Below, piece by piece: positions 1 to 8,839 of a DNA stretch of 64,000 nucleotides. The DNA is from Curtobacterium sp. MCLR17_007. GTDB lineage: Bacteria; Actinomycetota; Actinomycetes; Actinomycetales; Microbacteriaceae. Numbering within the stretch: the first letter of the stretch is position 1; every line of letters starts with the position of its first letter. Under the pieces are notes generated by a model. It was not told the origin of the DNA. It made no database searches and saw nothing but the letters and a program-made list of their open reading frames with translations. Location of the stretch: positions 558,001 to 622,000 of the forward strand of contig NZ_CP126271.1 of assembly GCF_003234655.2 (NCBI RefSeq), in the 5' to 3' direction. Position numbers and translations under genes: made by a program.

Positions 1-7
1 CGCACTG

Positions 8-1108
8 ATGCCAGGACTGATCGCACACGAGTGGATCGCACCGCACGGTGGTTCCGAGAACGTCGCCGAGGCGATGGGCAGAGCCTTCCCAGACGCCGAT
101 GTCGTCGCGTTGTGGAACGACGCCCCCAACCGCTTCGCGGGCCACGACGTTTCGGAGACCTGGTTGGCGCGTTCGCCGCTGCGACGGAGCAAAGCGGCCG
201 CGTTGCCGTTCATGTCGCCCACCTGGTCGCGGATCGACACCTCGCAGTACGACTTCGTCCTGGCGAGCTCGCACGTGTTCGCCCACCACGTGGGCGGCAA
301 CCGTGGAGCCAGGAAGTTCGCCTACGTGCACACCCCTGCCCGGACCATCTGGGCACCGGAGCAGGACTCCCGAGGCGCGAACGCGTTCGTGAGGGCACTC
401 GCCCCGGCATTCCGTGCGCTCGACCGCCGGTTCGTCCGGCCCGACGTCACGTACGCAGCGAACAGCCGTTACATCCGCGACCGAATCCGCTCCGTCTGGG
501 GTGTCGATGCCGCGGTCGTCTACCCGCCCGTCGACGTCGCCGCCGCCCGAGCAGCGCGCACGCCGCTCGACGACCGCGAGTCCGCGGTGCTGGCCGCACT
601 GCCGGACCGTTTCGTCCTCGGAGCGTCGCGCTTCGTTCCCTACAAGCGGTTGGACCTGGTGATCGAGGCCGGGGCCGCAGCCGGAATCCCTGTGGTCATC
701 GCCGGAGCGGGGCCGCTGGCAGAGGACCTTGCGCGTCGTGCGGCCGAGGCGCGCGTGCCTGTCTCGATCGTCGAAGCGCCGTCCGACGCGCTGCTGCGCA
801 CGCTCTATCGCCGGGCGTCTGCGTTCGTGTTCCCAGCCGTGGAGGACTTCGGGATCATGCCCGTCGAGGCGATGGCAGCCGGGACCCCAGCGGTCGTGTA
901 CCGGGAGGGCGGGGCGAGCGAGAGCGTCGAGCTGGTCGAGGGTGGCGCGGTCGTCGACTCCCTCACCCCCGCCGAGCTCGCGAGCGGCATCGTCCGAGCG
1001 CTCGAGGTCGACATGCGTGCGGTGCCGGATGCCGTCGAAGCATCGTTCGGTGAGCATACCTTCGCCGCCCAGCTCACTGGATGGATGACTGAGGAGCGGA
1101 GCGCATGA
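8..1108 (+). CDS. GT4 family glycosyltransferase
   Basis: Predicted cytoplasmic glycosyltransferase that adds a sugar to a lipid-linked polysaccharide precursor. The N terminus has the HEW-x-x-P-x-GGSE pattern typical of GT4 donor/acceptor loops. The C-terminal half has the Rossmann segment (FVLGASRFVPYK) and the EDFGIMPVEA element that matches the family's E-x7-E sugar-nucleotide motif. At 366 residues it is normal length. The first ATG lies 8 bases into the window, so a slightly earlier start cannot be excluded. Its stop overlaps the next start by four bases (ATGA), making it the first visible member of a polysaccharide operon. Donor and acceptor cannot be read from the sequence. Confidence 0.85.
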   Translation: MPGLIAHEWIAPHGGSENVAEAMGRAFPDADVVALWNDAPNRFAGHDVSETWLARSPLRRSKAAALPFMSPTWSRIDTSQYDFVLASSHVFAHHVGGNRGARKFAYVHTPARTIWAPEQDSRGANAFVRALAPAFRALDRRFVRPDVTYAANSRYIRDRIRSVWGVDAAVVYPPVDVAAARAARTPLDDRESAVLAALPDRFVLGASRFVPYKRLDLVIEAGAAAGIPVVIAGAGPLAEDLARRAAEARVPVSIVEAPSDALLRTLYRRASAFVFPAVEDFGIMPVEAMAAGTPAVVYREGGASESVELVEGGAVVDSLTPAELASGIVRALEVDMRAVPDAVEASFGEHTFAAQLTGWMTEERSA

Positions 1109-2061
1109 CGCTCTACGTCGACACGAGCCGCATCGGGATGCACGGGATCGGCCGGTACTCCCGCGAGGTGATCGACCGTCTCGACCTGCCCTGGACCGAC
1201 CTCGGCCATCGTCTGCGGCGCCCGCTTCCGATCGACGTCGTGAACCCGCGTCGCATGACGTTGCGCCCGCGCGACGTCGTGTACGCGCCGGGCTTCAACG
1301 CGGGTATCTCCCGCGCTCGTCAGTTCTTGACGATCCACGACCTGATCCACCTCGAGGTGGCATCCGAAGGCTCCGCGCTCAAGACGGTTTACTACGAACG
1401 CATCGTCCGTCCGGCCGTGCTTCGAGCTCGGTTGGCATTCACGGTGTCCGAGACTTCCAAGGAAAAGATCGTCGAGTGGCTTGACGATGATCGCGTGGAG
1501 GTCATCAACACCGGTAATGGTGTCTCGGAGGACTTCGTAGAGAGCGGGCGCCGCTGGTCAGTTGGGTCTGACTACTTGCTCTACGTGGGAAACCTTCGCG
1601 AGCACAAGAACACTGACGTGATGCTCGACGCCTTCGCGATGTCTGACGACCTGAACCTCGTCATGGTCACTTCGGATCGTGGCGCCGCGCTCGCCGCCGT
1701 TGCCGAACGGCGGCTCGAGGATCGGGTCACTGTGCTCGCAGGTGTGGACGACACCACGCTCGCGGCGATCTACCGCTCGTCCATCGGCCTCGTCATGCCG
1801 TCAACATCTGAGGGCTACGGACTGCCGGCGGCCGAGGCGATCGCCACCGGACGCCCCGTCATCTTTTGGTCGGGCTGTGCAAGCGTCGCCGAAATAGTCC
1901 AGAGCAATGGCATCGCGGTGTCCGAGGCGCGAGATGCGGCCGAATGGAATGCTGCGATCCTGCGGCTCGCCGATCATGACTTCCCAGCGGTACGCGCCGT
2001 GGACCGTCCGTGGGCGGCGGTCGCGCAGGTCGTCCGGCGTGAGCTGGAGAAGCGATCATGA
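1105..2061 (+). CDS. GT4 family glycosyltransferase, second of operon
   Basis: Glycosyltransferase of 318 residues, shorter than the usual 350-400. The N-terminal domain looks compact (opening LYVDTSRIGMHGIGRYSRE). The C-terminal half keeps LLYVGNLREHKN and the STSEGYGLPAAEA acid motif of GT4 enzymes. It overlaps the upstream gene by ATGA and the downstream gene by ATGA, so translation is probably coupled. Predicted role: adding one residue to the repeat unit of a surface polysaccharide. From about position 1400 onward the base composition drops relative to the rest of the window, consistent with an exchanged polysaccharide locus. Sugar specificity unknown. Confidence 0.85.
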   Translation: MTLYVDTSRIGMHGIGRYSREVIDRLDLPWTDLGHRLRRPLPIDVVNPRRMTLRPRDVVYAPGFNAGISRARQFLTIHDLIHLEVASEGSALKTVYYERIVRPAVLRARLAFTVSETSKEKIVEWLDDDRVEVINTGNGVSEDFVESGRRWSVGSDYLLYVGNLREHKNTDVMLDAFAMSDDLNLVMVTSDRGAALAAVAERRLEDRVTVLAGVDDTTLAAIYRSSIGLVMPSTSEGYGLPAAEAIATGRPVIFWSGCASVAEIVQSNGIAVSEARDAAEWNAAILRLADHDFPAVRAVDRPWAAVAQVVRRELEKRS

Positions 2062-3326
2062 TCCGACCGTTCCAGCTCTTCCGACCATGGCTCCTGCTCG
2101 TCGTGCCCGTGTTGGCGAGCTTGCTCGCCTGGTCGGTGCCAGGACAAGGGACCTATCTGCGCGGCTTTGCCGTGCGCAGCGACTTCTCGTGGGCGGCTGC
2201 CCTCGTGCTCGGCACCTGGTACATGGTCTGCATCCTCGTCATCAGCTTTGGCGTGGCCGTGGGGAGGAGCTGGAAGCCGAGTACCGCGTTGGTGGCGGTC
2301 GAGGGGAACGCGCGATTCGAACGCGCGTTCTACCGGATCGTCTCGTTGTTCGCTGTCGTGGGTGTGCTCGGGGCCTACTACCTCATCTCACGCGAGACGT
2401 CGATCGTCACCGCCTTGAGCTCTGATCAGGCGAACCTCCTCTCTGAATCGTTGCTGGACGGATCTTCAATCGGAACGCTCCGCTACGCCGTTACAGTGGC
2501 TGCGCCGGTCGGTGTCATTCTCGCGATCGAACGTAAGTCAAGCTGGTGGTCTGCAGGAGTCAACATTGTTCTCCTGCTGTCGGTGGTGCTCCTGAGCTCA
2601 CGACTCTCACTCGTCATGGCCACCGCTGTGTTCGTCTTCCTCTATTACCAGCGTCGTCCCTTGAATCGTCTGCGGATCTCGGTGACGGTGCTTGGCGGCC
2701 TCGTGATGTTCCTGGTGCTGGCAGTCTTCAACTACACCCGGAACGCGAACTACTACCGGTCGTTCGGCGTCGATAATCCGCTGGCGATGAATGTCTACCA
2801 GGTTCTCAGCTACGTCGGCGCGCCGTCGCAGGTTTCGATCGGCGTGGCTGACGCGATCGCGGGTGGTCGGTTCCCGGTGTCGGTGTCTGCTCTTGACGCT
2901 CTCCAGGCTGTGATTCCCACGTTCCTTCAGGCCACCAAAGGTGACAAGTCGGCCGCCGTTGATCTCGGGCTATACGCGTACCAGGTCGACATTGCACCGA
3001 ATCTCAATGCGAACTCGTCGTTTGCCGACGTATACGCACAGTGGGGCTGGTGGGGGCTGGGTTACACGGTGATCGTCCTCGGTTTCGCCGCCGTGCTCTT
3101 CCAGCACTTCCGTCATTACCAGTCGGTCGTCGCATCAATGTCCGCGATCATCGGTTACGGATTCCTCGAGTACTGGCGTGGGTACCTTTTCAATACCGGC
3201 AATATCGTCTTCCTCGTCCTCATCGTCGCAATTGCCGCCTGGGTGGCCCGACTCGGTGCCACCAACATAGGCGCTGAGTTGAAAAACACCAGGGCAGTCC
3301 CCAATCACGTGGAGTCACTCAGATGA
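2058..3326 (+). CDS. Wzy-like polysaccharide polymerase (membrane)
   Basis: A 422-residue protein with about ten to twelve hydrophobic segments and one longer polar stretch near residues 215-320 (NYTRNANYYRSFGV through the PNLNANSSFADVYAQWGWWG region), the layout of O-antigen/repeat-unit polymerases. Sequence identity in this family is low, so the call rests on topology and on position between glycosyltransferases and a flippase. Expected role: joining undecaprenyl-linked repeat units at the outer face of the membrane. Start and stop overlap both neighbours by four bases. Its base composition is clearly less GC-rich than the purine genes later in the window, a hint of horizontal exchange. Confidence 0.75.
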   Translation: MIRPFQLFRPWLLLVVPVLASLLAWSVPGQGTYLRGFAVRSDFSWAAALVLGTWYMVCILVISFGVAVGRSWKPSTALVAVEGNARFERAFYRIVSLFAVVGVLGAYYLISRETSIVTALSSDQANLLSESLLDGSSIGTLRYAVTVAAPVGVILAIERKSSWWSAGVNIVLLLSVVLLSSRLSLVMATAVFVFLYYQRRPLNRLRISVTVLGGLVMFLVLAVFNYTRNANYYRSFGVDNPLAMNVYQVLSYVGAPSQVSIGVADAIAGGRFPVSVSALDALQAVIPTFLQATKGDKSAAVDLGLYAYQVDIAPNLNANSSFADVYAQWGWWGLGYTVIVLGFAAVLFQHFRHYQSVVASMSAIIGYGFLEYWRGYLFNTGNIVFLVLIVAIAAWVARLGATNIGAELKNTRAVPNHVESLR

Positions 3327-4534
3327 ACAACGCCCCGGCTTCGATGAAGCAAATGATCTACTGCACGGTCGTCGCTCAGAACTACCTGCCGCAGGCGCTT
3401 GCGCTCTACGAGAGCATCCGGCGGGTCGAGCCTGATAAAGAATTGGTCATCCTTGTGGTGGACGGCGATCGACGCGACCTGGAGACGGGCCGACCGGGGT
3501 TGCGGATTGCCACGACCGAGATCCTGGGACTGAGTCGTCGTGACGTTCTCGAACTCGCGGCGATCTATGACGTTGTTGAATTCTCCACTTCGGTCAAACC
3601 GCTGTTCTTCAAAGCCCTGCTCGCGGAGTCCGAACGAGTCGCGTACCTCGATCCGGACATGATGGTTGTTACCCCGTTACAGGAGCTGCCGGACCTCCTC
3701 GACGCGCACGGCGTTGTCCTCACGCCACACTTCCTCGAACCGATCCCCGAGGCCATTGACCACATCACCGAGGGACACGACCTGACCGTCGGTATCTTCA
3801 ACCTCGGATTCTGTGCGGTTGGTCGATCAGCCGTCCCATTCCTCGAGTGGTGGTGGGGTCACCTGCGTCGAGAGTGCCTCATCTACCCCCTTCTGGGCGT
3901 CTTTGTCGACCAGAAGTGGGTTGACGTCGGGGCAACGTACTTCAGCGCTCACGCGCTCCGCCACTCGGGGTACAACGTTGGCCCGTGGAACCTCCACGAG
4001 CGTCACTTCACCAGCAACGGCGAACGCTTTGAGATGGACTCCAGCGGCGATGAGCTCCGTCTCCTGCACTTCAGCGGGTTCGACCCAGCCGATCCCGAGG
4101 CGATCAGCGTCCGCCTCTCAGTGGACCTACGCGGAGTCGGCGCAGACTTCCCAGCACTCAGCGAACTCAGCCGCCAGTACGCGGCGAACGTCATCGCGGC
4201 ACAGGCGGTGCTCGGCCGCTCACAGCAATACGGATTCTCCGCCGATGCGCAGGGAGAGCCGCTCACGAAACGGACTCGTCGCGCCTACCGCAAGCAGCTC
4301 CTCGAGATGCCCAGTGGCGCGAGGATGCCGTCGCCGTTCATCCCGACGGAAGTCAGCAGGTTCCGTCGGTGGAAGCGGCGTGCGCTGGTCACGCGGATCG
4401 GTGTCACTGCCTCTGATGCCGCGATCGCGGCGAAGTACGCCTTGCCGGACGAGTTCGCATTGGTCAAGAAGAGGGTGCCGGGCTTTGCGACGCTCCGCAG
4501 GCGGCTTCTGCAAGCCGGTCGGGTCCGCGGATGA
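3323..4534 (+). CDS. Glycosyltransferase, GT8-like (DPD motif)
   Basis: A 403-residue transferase starting MNNAPASMKQMIYCTVVAQN; the second ATG is also possible. Residues 20-60 (ALYESIRRVEPDKELVILVVDGD) and the RVAYLDPDMMV segment near residue 105 resemble the nucleotide-sugar fold of GT8/GT-A enzymes, where an acidic D-x-D coordinates a metal and the donor diphosphate. No signal peptide or membrane segment is evident, so it should act on the cytoplasmic face. It overlaps the polymerase gene by ATGA and is followed after 51 bases by the flippase, so it belongs to the same unit. The acceptor is unknown. Confidence 0.75.
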   Translation: MNNAPASMKQMIYCTVVAQNYLPQALALYESIRRVEPDKELVILVVDGDRRDLETGRPGLRIATTEILGLSRRDVLELAAIYDVVEFSTSVKPLFFKALLAESERVAYLDPDMMVVTPLQELPDLLDAHGVVLTPHFLEPIPEAIDHITEGHDLTVGIFNLGFCAVGRSAVPFLEWWWGHLRRECLIYPLLGVFVDQKWVDVGATYFSAHALRHSGYNVGPWNLHERHFTSNGERFEMDSSGDELRLLHFSGFDPADPEAISVRLSVDLRGVGADFPALSELSRQYAANVIAAQAVLGRSQQYGFSADAQGEPLTKRTRRAYRKQLLEMPSGARMPSPFIPTEVSRFRRWKRRALVTRIGVTASDAAIAAKYALPDEFALVKKRVPGFATLRRRLLQAGRVRG

Positions 4535-4585
4535 ACCACGGAGTCGCCGTGCCAGCAACACGCATGACGGAGCGCGAGGACCAGG

Positions 4586-5836
4586 GTGGCGAGTAGCAGG
4601 TACTCCGCGCTGCTCGGGTACGGGCTCTCCGTCGGGCTCACTGCCCTCGTGACCCTCGTCAGCATCCCGATCCTCATCGGCGCCGTGGGGGCGGGCTCCT
4701 GGGCGAGCCTGGCCGTGGCGCAGGCCGTCGGAACAGCTGGAGCGATCATCGTCGGGTTCGGATGGGGCATCACTGGTCCGACGGCGGTCGCTTCGGCGAC
4801 GCCGGCCTCACGGTTCACGGTGTTCTTTGACTCGTTCTGGGCCCGTCTTACCCTGGTGATCCCGGTGGCGGCCATCGCGGTGGCGGTCACGTTTCTGTCC
4901 GTGCAGGTCGCCGTCGGACCCGCGGCGCTCAACTCGGTCTCTTACACGCTCACGGGCTTGCTGAGTGGCTGGTACTTCACGGGAGTCGCACGCCCCTGGT
5001 CGTTCCTCGTGCTCGATGCGGCTCCCCGCGTCCTCGGCACTGCCCTCGGGACCGCCTTCGTGGCCTTCGGAGCGCCGCTGTCCGCGTACCCGATGGCGCA
5101 GCTCGCCGGCGTGGCGGTCGGAGTCGTCGTGACGGCCTGGCGGATCGGCGACGGTAGGTTCCGACGGCCGATGGGGTGGAGGTCGGTCATCAGAACCCTT
5201 GGCGCGCAGTCGCACGGGATGCTGCTGTCGAGTGTCTCGGCGGTGGTGACGGCGCTTCCACCCGTCCTGGTGTCCCTCATCGCGCCGGCGGCGTTGCCCG
5301 CCTACACGCTCGCGGACAAACTGCTGCGATTCGCGACCACGGGTTTTTCGCCGGTGCTCCAGTACTTCCAGGGGTGGGTACCCGGAGTGATCGGGGCGGC
5401 GCGAGTCCGTCGGTCCGTGCGCGCCGCCAAGTTTGGGCTGGTCCTCGCCGGCTTGGGAGGTGTGGCGTTCGCACTCCTCGCGCCGTTCGCCGGCTCCCTC
5501 CTCAGCCAAGGCTCGGTCTCCATCAACCTCCCGCTGTCGCTCGCATTCGGAGCCGTCCTGGTGCTCCTGGTGGCGGCTCAGGTCATCGGTCTGATCGGCC
5601 TATTGTCCTTGGGAGCGGCTCGCCAGTACGCCCGTTACACGGTGATCGGTGCGGTCATTGGGATGCCGCTCACCCTCGTCGGCGCAGCGATGCTGGGCGC
5701 GACAGGTGCCGTTTCAGGGTTCGCGATCGGCGAACTCGTGGCCTTTGTGTTGGAGATCGCGCTGTTCGTCAGGCTGACTCGTCAGCAAGGAGACGGGTCG
5801 CCTACTCCGGACCTCTCAGACCCGTTCCCAACCTGA
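4586..5836 (+). CDS. Wzx-like polysaccharide flippase
   Basis: A 416-residue polytopic membrane protein with about twelve hydrophobic helices, the pattern of the MATE/Wzx polysaccharide exporter fold. With polymerase and transferases upstream it most likely flips the lipid-linked repeat unit outwards. The GTG start at 4586 follows a GAGGACCAGG stretch that can serve as ribosome binding site. The 51-base gap before it breaks the run of four-base overlaps seen upstream. The 3' end overlaps the convergent acyltransferase gene by 21 bases. Confidence 0.8.
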   Translation: MASSRYSALLGYGLSVGLTALVTLVSIPILIGAVGAGSWASLAVAQAVGTAGAIIVGFGWGITGPTAVASATPASRFTVFFDSFWARLTLVIPVAAIAVAVTFLSVQVAVGPAALNSVSYTLTGLLSGWYFTGVARPWSFLVLDAAPRVLGTALGTAFVAFGAPLSAYPMAQLAGVAVGVVVTAWRIGDGRFRRPMGWRSVIRTLGAQSHGMLLSSVSAVVTALPPVLVSLIAPAALPAYTLADKLLRFATTGFSPVLQYFQGWVPGVIGAARVRRSVRAAKFGLVLAGLGGVAFALLAPFAGSLLSQGSVSINLPLSLAFGAVLVLLVAAQVIGLIGLLSLGAARQYARYTVIGAVIGMPLTLVGAAMLGATGAVSGFAIGELVAFVLEIALFVRLTRQQGDGSPTPDLSDPFPT

Positions 5837-6460
5837 TCCGGTCCACTCCTTCAACGGCCGGGCTGGTGCGCCACCGACAATCGTTCCGGGGGCTACATCA
5901 CGAGTGACTACGGAGTTCGCAGCGATCACCGCTCCGTCGCCGATGACCACCGGCCCCAGGACGACGACGTTGTCGCCGAGCCAGACGTTCTTCCCGATGC
6001 GGACGGGGCCACCGGGGCTGAGCGGACGTTCCGCAGGAAGAGTCGTCGGCGACGAGCCGCCGGCGGCCGCGTACGAACCGTGGTTGTGGTCAGAGATAAA
6101 AACGCCGCTTCCGAACAAGCACCCGTCACCGATCTCCAGTGAGTGGGTCGCCGTGATGTGCACTCGGTTGGACAACGAGACTCCCGAGCCAATCACGACC
6201 GACGGCGCGAACGCATCGTCCCCGTAAGACGTCACTGCCTCGAGCCAAAGGTCGCTTCCGCACGAGAACTCCGGACCGAAGGAGATGCGGCGTCCCCCAC
6301 GGACCTCAGCGCGCGGACCGAAGTGCGCGCCCGCCGCCTTCAGCTGCTGACTGAGGAGGGAGCTCTTCGTTTTGGAAGCTGCACGGCGGAGGATCCGCTC
6401 GACTGCGAGGACAGGCGGCTCGGCGTCGAGACGAAGCGCCCGCATGAGCGATGGCAGCAT
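5816..6460 (-). CDS. Left-handed beta-helix (hexapeptide) acyltransferase
   Basis: A 214-residue O-acyltransferase of the maa/nodL/WcaF type. Repeated [LIV]-G-x4 turns run from about residue 65 to 195 (for example SVVIGSGVSLSN, VRIGKNVWLGDN, VVIGDGAVIAANSVV), ending in the diagnostic GGAPARPLKEW. His in the SDHNHG stretch is the expected catalytic base. Likely role: acetylating the polysaccharide made by the neighbouring operon. I chose ATG 6460 because it has a strong AAGGAGAG site six bases upstream; a GTG at 6499 would add 13 residues. The gene converges with the flippase and overlaps it by 21 bases. Confidence 0.85.
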   Translation of the reverse strand: MLPSLMRALRLDAEPPVLAVERILRRAASKTKSSLLSQQLKAAGAHFGPRAEVRGGRRISFGPEFSCGSDLWLEAVTSYGDDAFAPSVVIGSGVSLSNRVHITATHSLEIGDGCLFGSGVFISDHNHGSYAAAGGSSPTTLPAERPLSPGGPVRIGKNVWLGDNVVVLGPVVIGDGAVIAANSVVTRDVAPGTIVGGAPARPLKEWTGSGWERV

Positions 6461-6557
6461 CCGAAGCTCTCCTTTTCTCGGCGTACGAGGGGTCGCCACT
6501 GAAGAGAGGTCAACATGCGGTCGACGCGGGGATCCCGAGCGCGCCCCTGCGCTTCAT

Positions 6558-6563
6558 TAGGCT
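6558..6563 (+). promoter_or_regulatory. -10 box TAGGCT of a leaderless promoter
   Basis: TAGGCT lies six bases before ATG 6570, with no ribosome binding site between. This is the spacing expected when transcription starts at or next to the start codon. The same hexamer at the same distance precedes the chorismate mutase gene and a lipoprotein gene in this window. No clear -35 box is seen. Confidence 0.55.
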
Positions 6564-6569
6564 AGCCGC

Positions 6570-8384
6570 ATGTCGGACTTGCCTCAGTCGCGACGTCTCG
6601 GATCGAACGCCCAGCCTCATCGCCGCGTCGTGCTCTGGGTCGTCTTGGCCGTCGTCGTGCTAGCCCTCTTCGTCGTCGCGTGGATCAGCATCCGCGGCGT
6701 CACGGCGAAACGGGACCTCGAGCAGTCCGTGAGCTCGGTGGACGCCCTGAAGTCTCAACTCGCGGACGGCGACGCGAAGGCGGCGCAGAAGACGGCCGCC
6801 GAACTGGAGCACAGCGCTGCCGAAGCGCGGTCCCTCACCGGTGATCCGATCTGGGGGCTCTGCCAGTACGTACCCGTGCTCGGCTCGAACTTCCGCGCAG
6901 TCCGTGAGGTCGCGGTCGTCGTCGACGATGTGGCACGAGGCGCGGTGTCACCCGTCGCCGGAGTCGTCGGCGAGGTGAGCGCTTCGGGGCTTGCTCCGAA
7001 GGATGGCCGGATCGACCTCACCCCGATCCTGAAGGCGCAGCCTGCGGTTACCGCTGCGGCATCGACGCTCAAGGACGCTTCGCACGCTGCAGACGATATT
7101 GAGACGAGCGACACATTATCCACAGTGTCGAGCGCCGTCGGGCAGCTCCGGAGCGCTCTGGAAGTTGTCGCCATCCAGGCCGACGTCGCCAATCGTGTCG
7201 TGTCCCTAGCACCGTCGATGCTCGGGCAGTCCGGCACGAAGCAGTACCTCGTCCTCTTCCAGAACAACGCCGAACTCCGCGCAGGTGGAGGGAACCCGGG
7301 CGCGCTGGCGCTCCTGACCATTTCCGACGGCAAGATCACGCTCGGCCAGCAGGCGTCGACGTCCGACTTCCCACAGGAGGCCATGCCGGTTCTCCCGCTG
7401 TCGGACGACACGAAGGGGCTGTACGGCTCCATCACGGGCCAGTACGTGCAAGACGTCACGCTCACCCCGCGGTTTGACGTGTCAGCGGAGCTGGCGCGCG
7501 AGATGTGGAAGCGGAAGTTCGGAACGGAGGTCGACGGCGTGATCGCGGTAGACCCGGTCACGCTCGGCTACATTCTGCGGGCAACCGGCCCGCTCCAGCT
7601 GCCGACGGGCGATCAGCTGACGAGTGACAACGCTTCTCAGCTCCTTCTGAGCGAGGCGTACTCGAAGTACTCCGATCCTCGTCTCCAGGACGCATTCTTC
7701 GCCTCGGCGGCGAGTGCGGTGTTTTCGAAGGTGTCGGACGGTGGGCTCGACCCGAAGGCGTTTGTGGAGGCGCTGACGACCGCTGCGTCGGAGGGGCGCG
7801 TCCGAGTCTGGAGCGCGGACGCAGCCCAGCAGAAGCTGATCGAGGGGACGGCCGTGGCTGGGCAGCTCCCGAAGAGCACGGCTGGAACACAACGGTTCGG
7901 GGTGTATCTGAACGACGCAACCGGCGCGAAGATGGACTATTACCTCGACAAGCGTGTCTCGGTCGGCAGCCAGGTCTGCAGGCGCGACGGACGACCGACT
8001 TGGGTCGTCTCCGTGACGTTGAAGAACACCGCTCCTGCGGACGCCGCATCGACACTGCCGGGGTACGTCACCGGGAGCGCGGACTACGGCGTCACGCCCG
8101 GAGAGGTCCGAACGAATGTCGCGATCTATGCCCCGGCGTCAGCGATCTACCTCGAATCGTCGCAGAGTGCCGGAACGAGCGCCCCGCAGACCGCGTCGGA
8201 CGGCGAGTTCCCCGTGACGCAGTTCCAGACAACGCTGGCGCCGGGCAAGAGCGTGACCGTGACGTCCTCGTTCCTCGGGCCGAAGTCAGCATCGCGGACC
8301 GCCGTCGACGCGCTCTCCACCCCGGGGCTGCACCAGACGAAGGCCGACCCGCGCACGATCTCTTGCGCAGATCCGGTGGGGTGA
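6570..8384 (+). CDS. DUF4012 domain membrane-anchored protein
   Basis: A 604-residue protein with a short basic N terminus, one membrane helix near residues 22-45, then a long extracytoplasmic region. The segment from LVLFQNNAELRAGGGNPGA onward is the recognisable DUF4012 core. The family is common in Gram-positive polysaccharide clusters but its biochemical role is not established. It lies just beyond the acyltransferase, divergent from it, so a role in cell-surface glycan display or assembly is a reasonable inference. The start is fixed by the TAGGCT box six bases upstream. Confidence 0.8.
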   Translation: MSDLPQSRRLGSNAQPHRRVVLWVVLAVVVLALFVVAWISIRGVTAKRDLEQSVSSVDALKSQLADGDAKAAQKTAAELEHSAAEARSLTGDPIWGLCQYVPVLGSNFRAVREVAVVVDDVARGAVSPVAGVVGEVSASGLAPKDGRIDLTPILKAQPAVTAAASTLKDASHAADDIETSDTLSTVSSAVGQLRSALEVVAIQADVANRVVSLAPSMLGQSGTKQYLVLFQNNAELRAGGGNPGALALLTISDGKITLGQQASTSDFPQEAMPVLPLSDDTKGLYGSITGQYVQDVTLTPRFDVSAELAREMWKRKFGTEVDGVIAVDPVTLGYILRATGPLQLPTGDQLTSDNASQLLLSEAYSKYSDPRLQDAFFASAASAVFSKVSDGGLDPKAFVEALTTAASEGRVRVWSADAAQQKLIEGTAVAGQLPKSTAGTQRFGVYLNDATGAKMDYYLDKRVSVGSQVCRRDGRPTWVVSVTLKNTAPADAASTLPGYVTGSADYGVTPGEVRTNVAIYAPASAIYLESSQSAGTSAPQTASDGEFPVTQFQTTLAPGKSVTVTSSFLGPKSASRTAVDALSTPGLHQTKADPRTISCADPVG

Positions 8385-8839
8385 GCGGTCGTCCCTGACC
8401 GGACTGGCGTGCCCCTCTGTGCTCGACGACAGTTCCGTCGCTGCGGAATCTGTGCGGAACAGCGCCTCGCTATGCGGACTTTTGCCGTCGAATTGACCCC
8501 CCGTTACGGGGGCAGAGCAGGGATCGTGAGCGTGGCGGAAGGACCGCGACTGCGGTCGGTCGGAGCAGTCCCGCCTAGGTCCGAAATTCCGTTGATCAGG
8601 GGAAACGAGGAGACGAGCCGATGCTGGACGGCGGTGAGTCGCGTAGAACGGGCCTTCTGTGAGCACGAGAGTTCACGAGATCGACACAATTACCTTGCGT
8701 GTGTGCTGTGAACGTCCGCTAGGTTGAGTGAACTTCGCCAATCGCCTCAGGGAACCACGCTGACCGGTTGACACACACGCGAGGGGTCAGGGCTCTGGGT
8801 CTCAGGGTCTGGAAGTCAGATCACTAGGGGAACAACTTC
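8385..8839. other. 455-base region without a gene
   Basis: No convincing coding sequence; a 100-codon open frame at 8409-8711 has no family features or ribosome site. It holds a 7-base-arm inverted repeat (CCCCCGT T ACGGGGG, about 8497-8511) and two weak promoter candidates for the downstream LAFTG protein: TTGCGT 8695-8700 with TAGGTT 8720-8725 (19-base spacer), and an isolated TTGACA at 8768-8773. The long untranslated leader suits a strongly expressed secreted protein. Confidence 0.45.

Noticed and set aside
8409..8711. 100-codon open frame in the 455-base gap
   Set aside because: No ribosome site, no family features, mixed composition with many Arg and Cys; it lies in the probable promoter and leader of the LAFTG protein.
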